Origin: Thermococcus sp.
GTDB lineage: Archaea > Methanobacteriota_B > Thermococci > Thermococcales > Thermococcaceae
NCBI RefSeq assembly: GCF_027066465.1
Contig: NZ_JAMONU010000195.1
Span: forward strand, 1 to 5,598
Length of the DNA stretch: 5,598 nt
Direction: 5' to 3'
Shown: one piece after another, positions 4,946 to 5,598 of the stretch
Numbering within the stretch: the first letter of the stretch is position 1
Layout: the number at the start of each line of letters is the position of its first letter
Notes under the pieces: model-generated
What the model was told of the DNA's origin: nothing
What the model saw: the letters and a program-made list of their open reading frames with translations, nothing else
Database searches by the model: none
Made by a program: the position numbers and the translations under genes

Positions 4946-5598
4946 GGGTAGCGACCTACGCCTCCCACTCGGCCCTTCAGATTTTGAAGGGGGCAAAGCA
5001 GGAGGGCTTTGAGACTATAGCTTTTGGAAAGGCCCGGGTTAGACCGCTCTACACGAAGTACTTTCCGGTTGCCGATTACTTCATCGAGGGAGGCTATCCC
5101 GAGGGAGAACTCCTCGAGCTTGAGGCAGTGGTTATTCCCACCGGCTCCTTTGTGGCACACCTCGGCGTTGAGCTCGTCGAAAGGATGCGCGTTCCCTACT
5201 ACGGCAACAAAGAGGTGCTGAGGTGGGAGAGCGACCGCTCACTCGAGAGGAAGTGGCTCGGGGAGGCGAAGCTGCGCCTTCCGAGGGTCTACGACGACCC
5301 CGATGACATAGAAGGACCAGTAATCGTCAAGCCCTTTGGAGCCAAGGGCGGGAGGGGCTACTTTTTGGCCAAGAATCCAGAGGACTTCTGGAGGAAGGCC
5401 GAGAGGCTCGGCATAAGGGACAAGGAAGACCTAAGCGGAATCCAGATTCAGGAGTACGTGATTGGAGTTCCGGTTTATCCACACTACTTCTACTCAAAGC
5501 TGAACCGCGAGCTTGAGCTGATGAGCATTGACCGTCGTTATGAGTCGAACGCCGACGCGATAGGCAGGATTCCAGCGAAAGAACAGCTGGACATCGAG
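4942..5598 (+). CDS. purP: Formate-dependent AICAR ligase PurP (FAICAR synthetase), 3' truncated by the window
   Basis: The reading frame is open from the ATG at 4942 to the window edge (219 codons); about a third of the protein is missing. PurP formylates AICAR using formate and ATP, giving FAICAR, the archaeal replacement for the folate-dependent PurH step. Seen are YASHSAL (6-12), PTGSF (66-70), RWESDRSLERK (94-104), the glycine-rich ATP-grasp loop KPFGAKGGRGYF (130-141), HYFYS (181-185), MSIDRRYESN (194-203) and RIPAKEQL (209-216). From memory it is very close to the structurally studied P. furiosus PurP. It lacks the roughly 18-residue N-terminal extension of the paralogue at 172-1314. 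The start overlaps the purL stop (ATGA) and GGTGA (4931-4935) lies 6 bases upstream, indicating translational coupling. All motifs visible are intact, so this is the better candidate for the true FAICAR synthetase. Confidence 0.96.
   Translation, partial: MRVATYASHSALQILKGAKQEGFETIAFGKARVRPLYTKYFPVADYFIEGGYPEGELLELEAVVIPTGSFVAHLGVELVERMRVPYYGNKEVLRWESDRSLERKWLGEAKLRLPRVYDDPDDIEGPVIVKPFGAKGGRGYFLAKNPEDFWRKAERLGIRDKEDLSGIQIQEYVIGVPVYPHYFYSKLNRELELMSIDRRYESNADAIGRIPAKEQLDIE

Overview
The window looks like chromosomal DNA of a hyperthermophilic archaeon of the order Thermococcales, most likely a Thermococcus with a fairly GC-rich genome. This rests on three things: Shine-Dalgarno sites of the GGAGGTGAT type, a codon style rich in AGG/AGA, ATA, GAG and AAG, and protein sequences that closely resemble what I remember of Pyrococcus/Thermococcus purine enzymes. 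It is a compact stretch of the de novo purine (IMP) biosynthesis cluster. Every gene is on the + strand, and only one non-coding gap is longer than about 10 bases.

Layout. Positions 1-161 hold the last 52 codons of a probable purD (GAR synthetase). It is followed by a divergent PurP-family ATP-grasp protein (172-1314), then a small Rossmann-fold protein of the LOG / TIGR00725 type (1314-1820), which starts inside the purP-like stop codon. A 66-base AT-rich gap (1821-1886) separates this group from the next. It carries a plausible archaeal promoter, T-tracts that could end upstream transcripts, a 6-bp dyad over the TATA element, and a 14-bp near-direct repeat flanking the TATA element. The second group is purS (1887-2129), purQ (2131-2802), purL (2807-4945) and a canonical-looking purP (4942 to the window edge, truncated).

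How the genes work together. PurD makes glycinamide ribonucleotide. PurS, PurQ and PurL form the three-part FGAM synthetase: PurQ releases ammonia from glutamine, PurL uses ATP to convert FGAR to FGAM, and PurS bridges them. PurP is the archaeal, folate-independent enzyme that formylates AICAR with formate and ATP. The tight spacing, including 4-base and 1-base overlaps, indicates co-transcription and translational coupling.

The most interesting content is the pair of PurP paralogues flanking purSQL. The second keeps the family motifs. The first has lost the glycine-rich nucleotide-binding loop, several other family residues are changed, and it carries a perfect 12-bp tandem duplication. It is paired with a LOG-family gene whose role in purine metabolism is open. 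No mobile elements, CRISPR arrays or RNA genes were seen.
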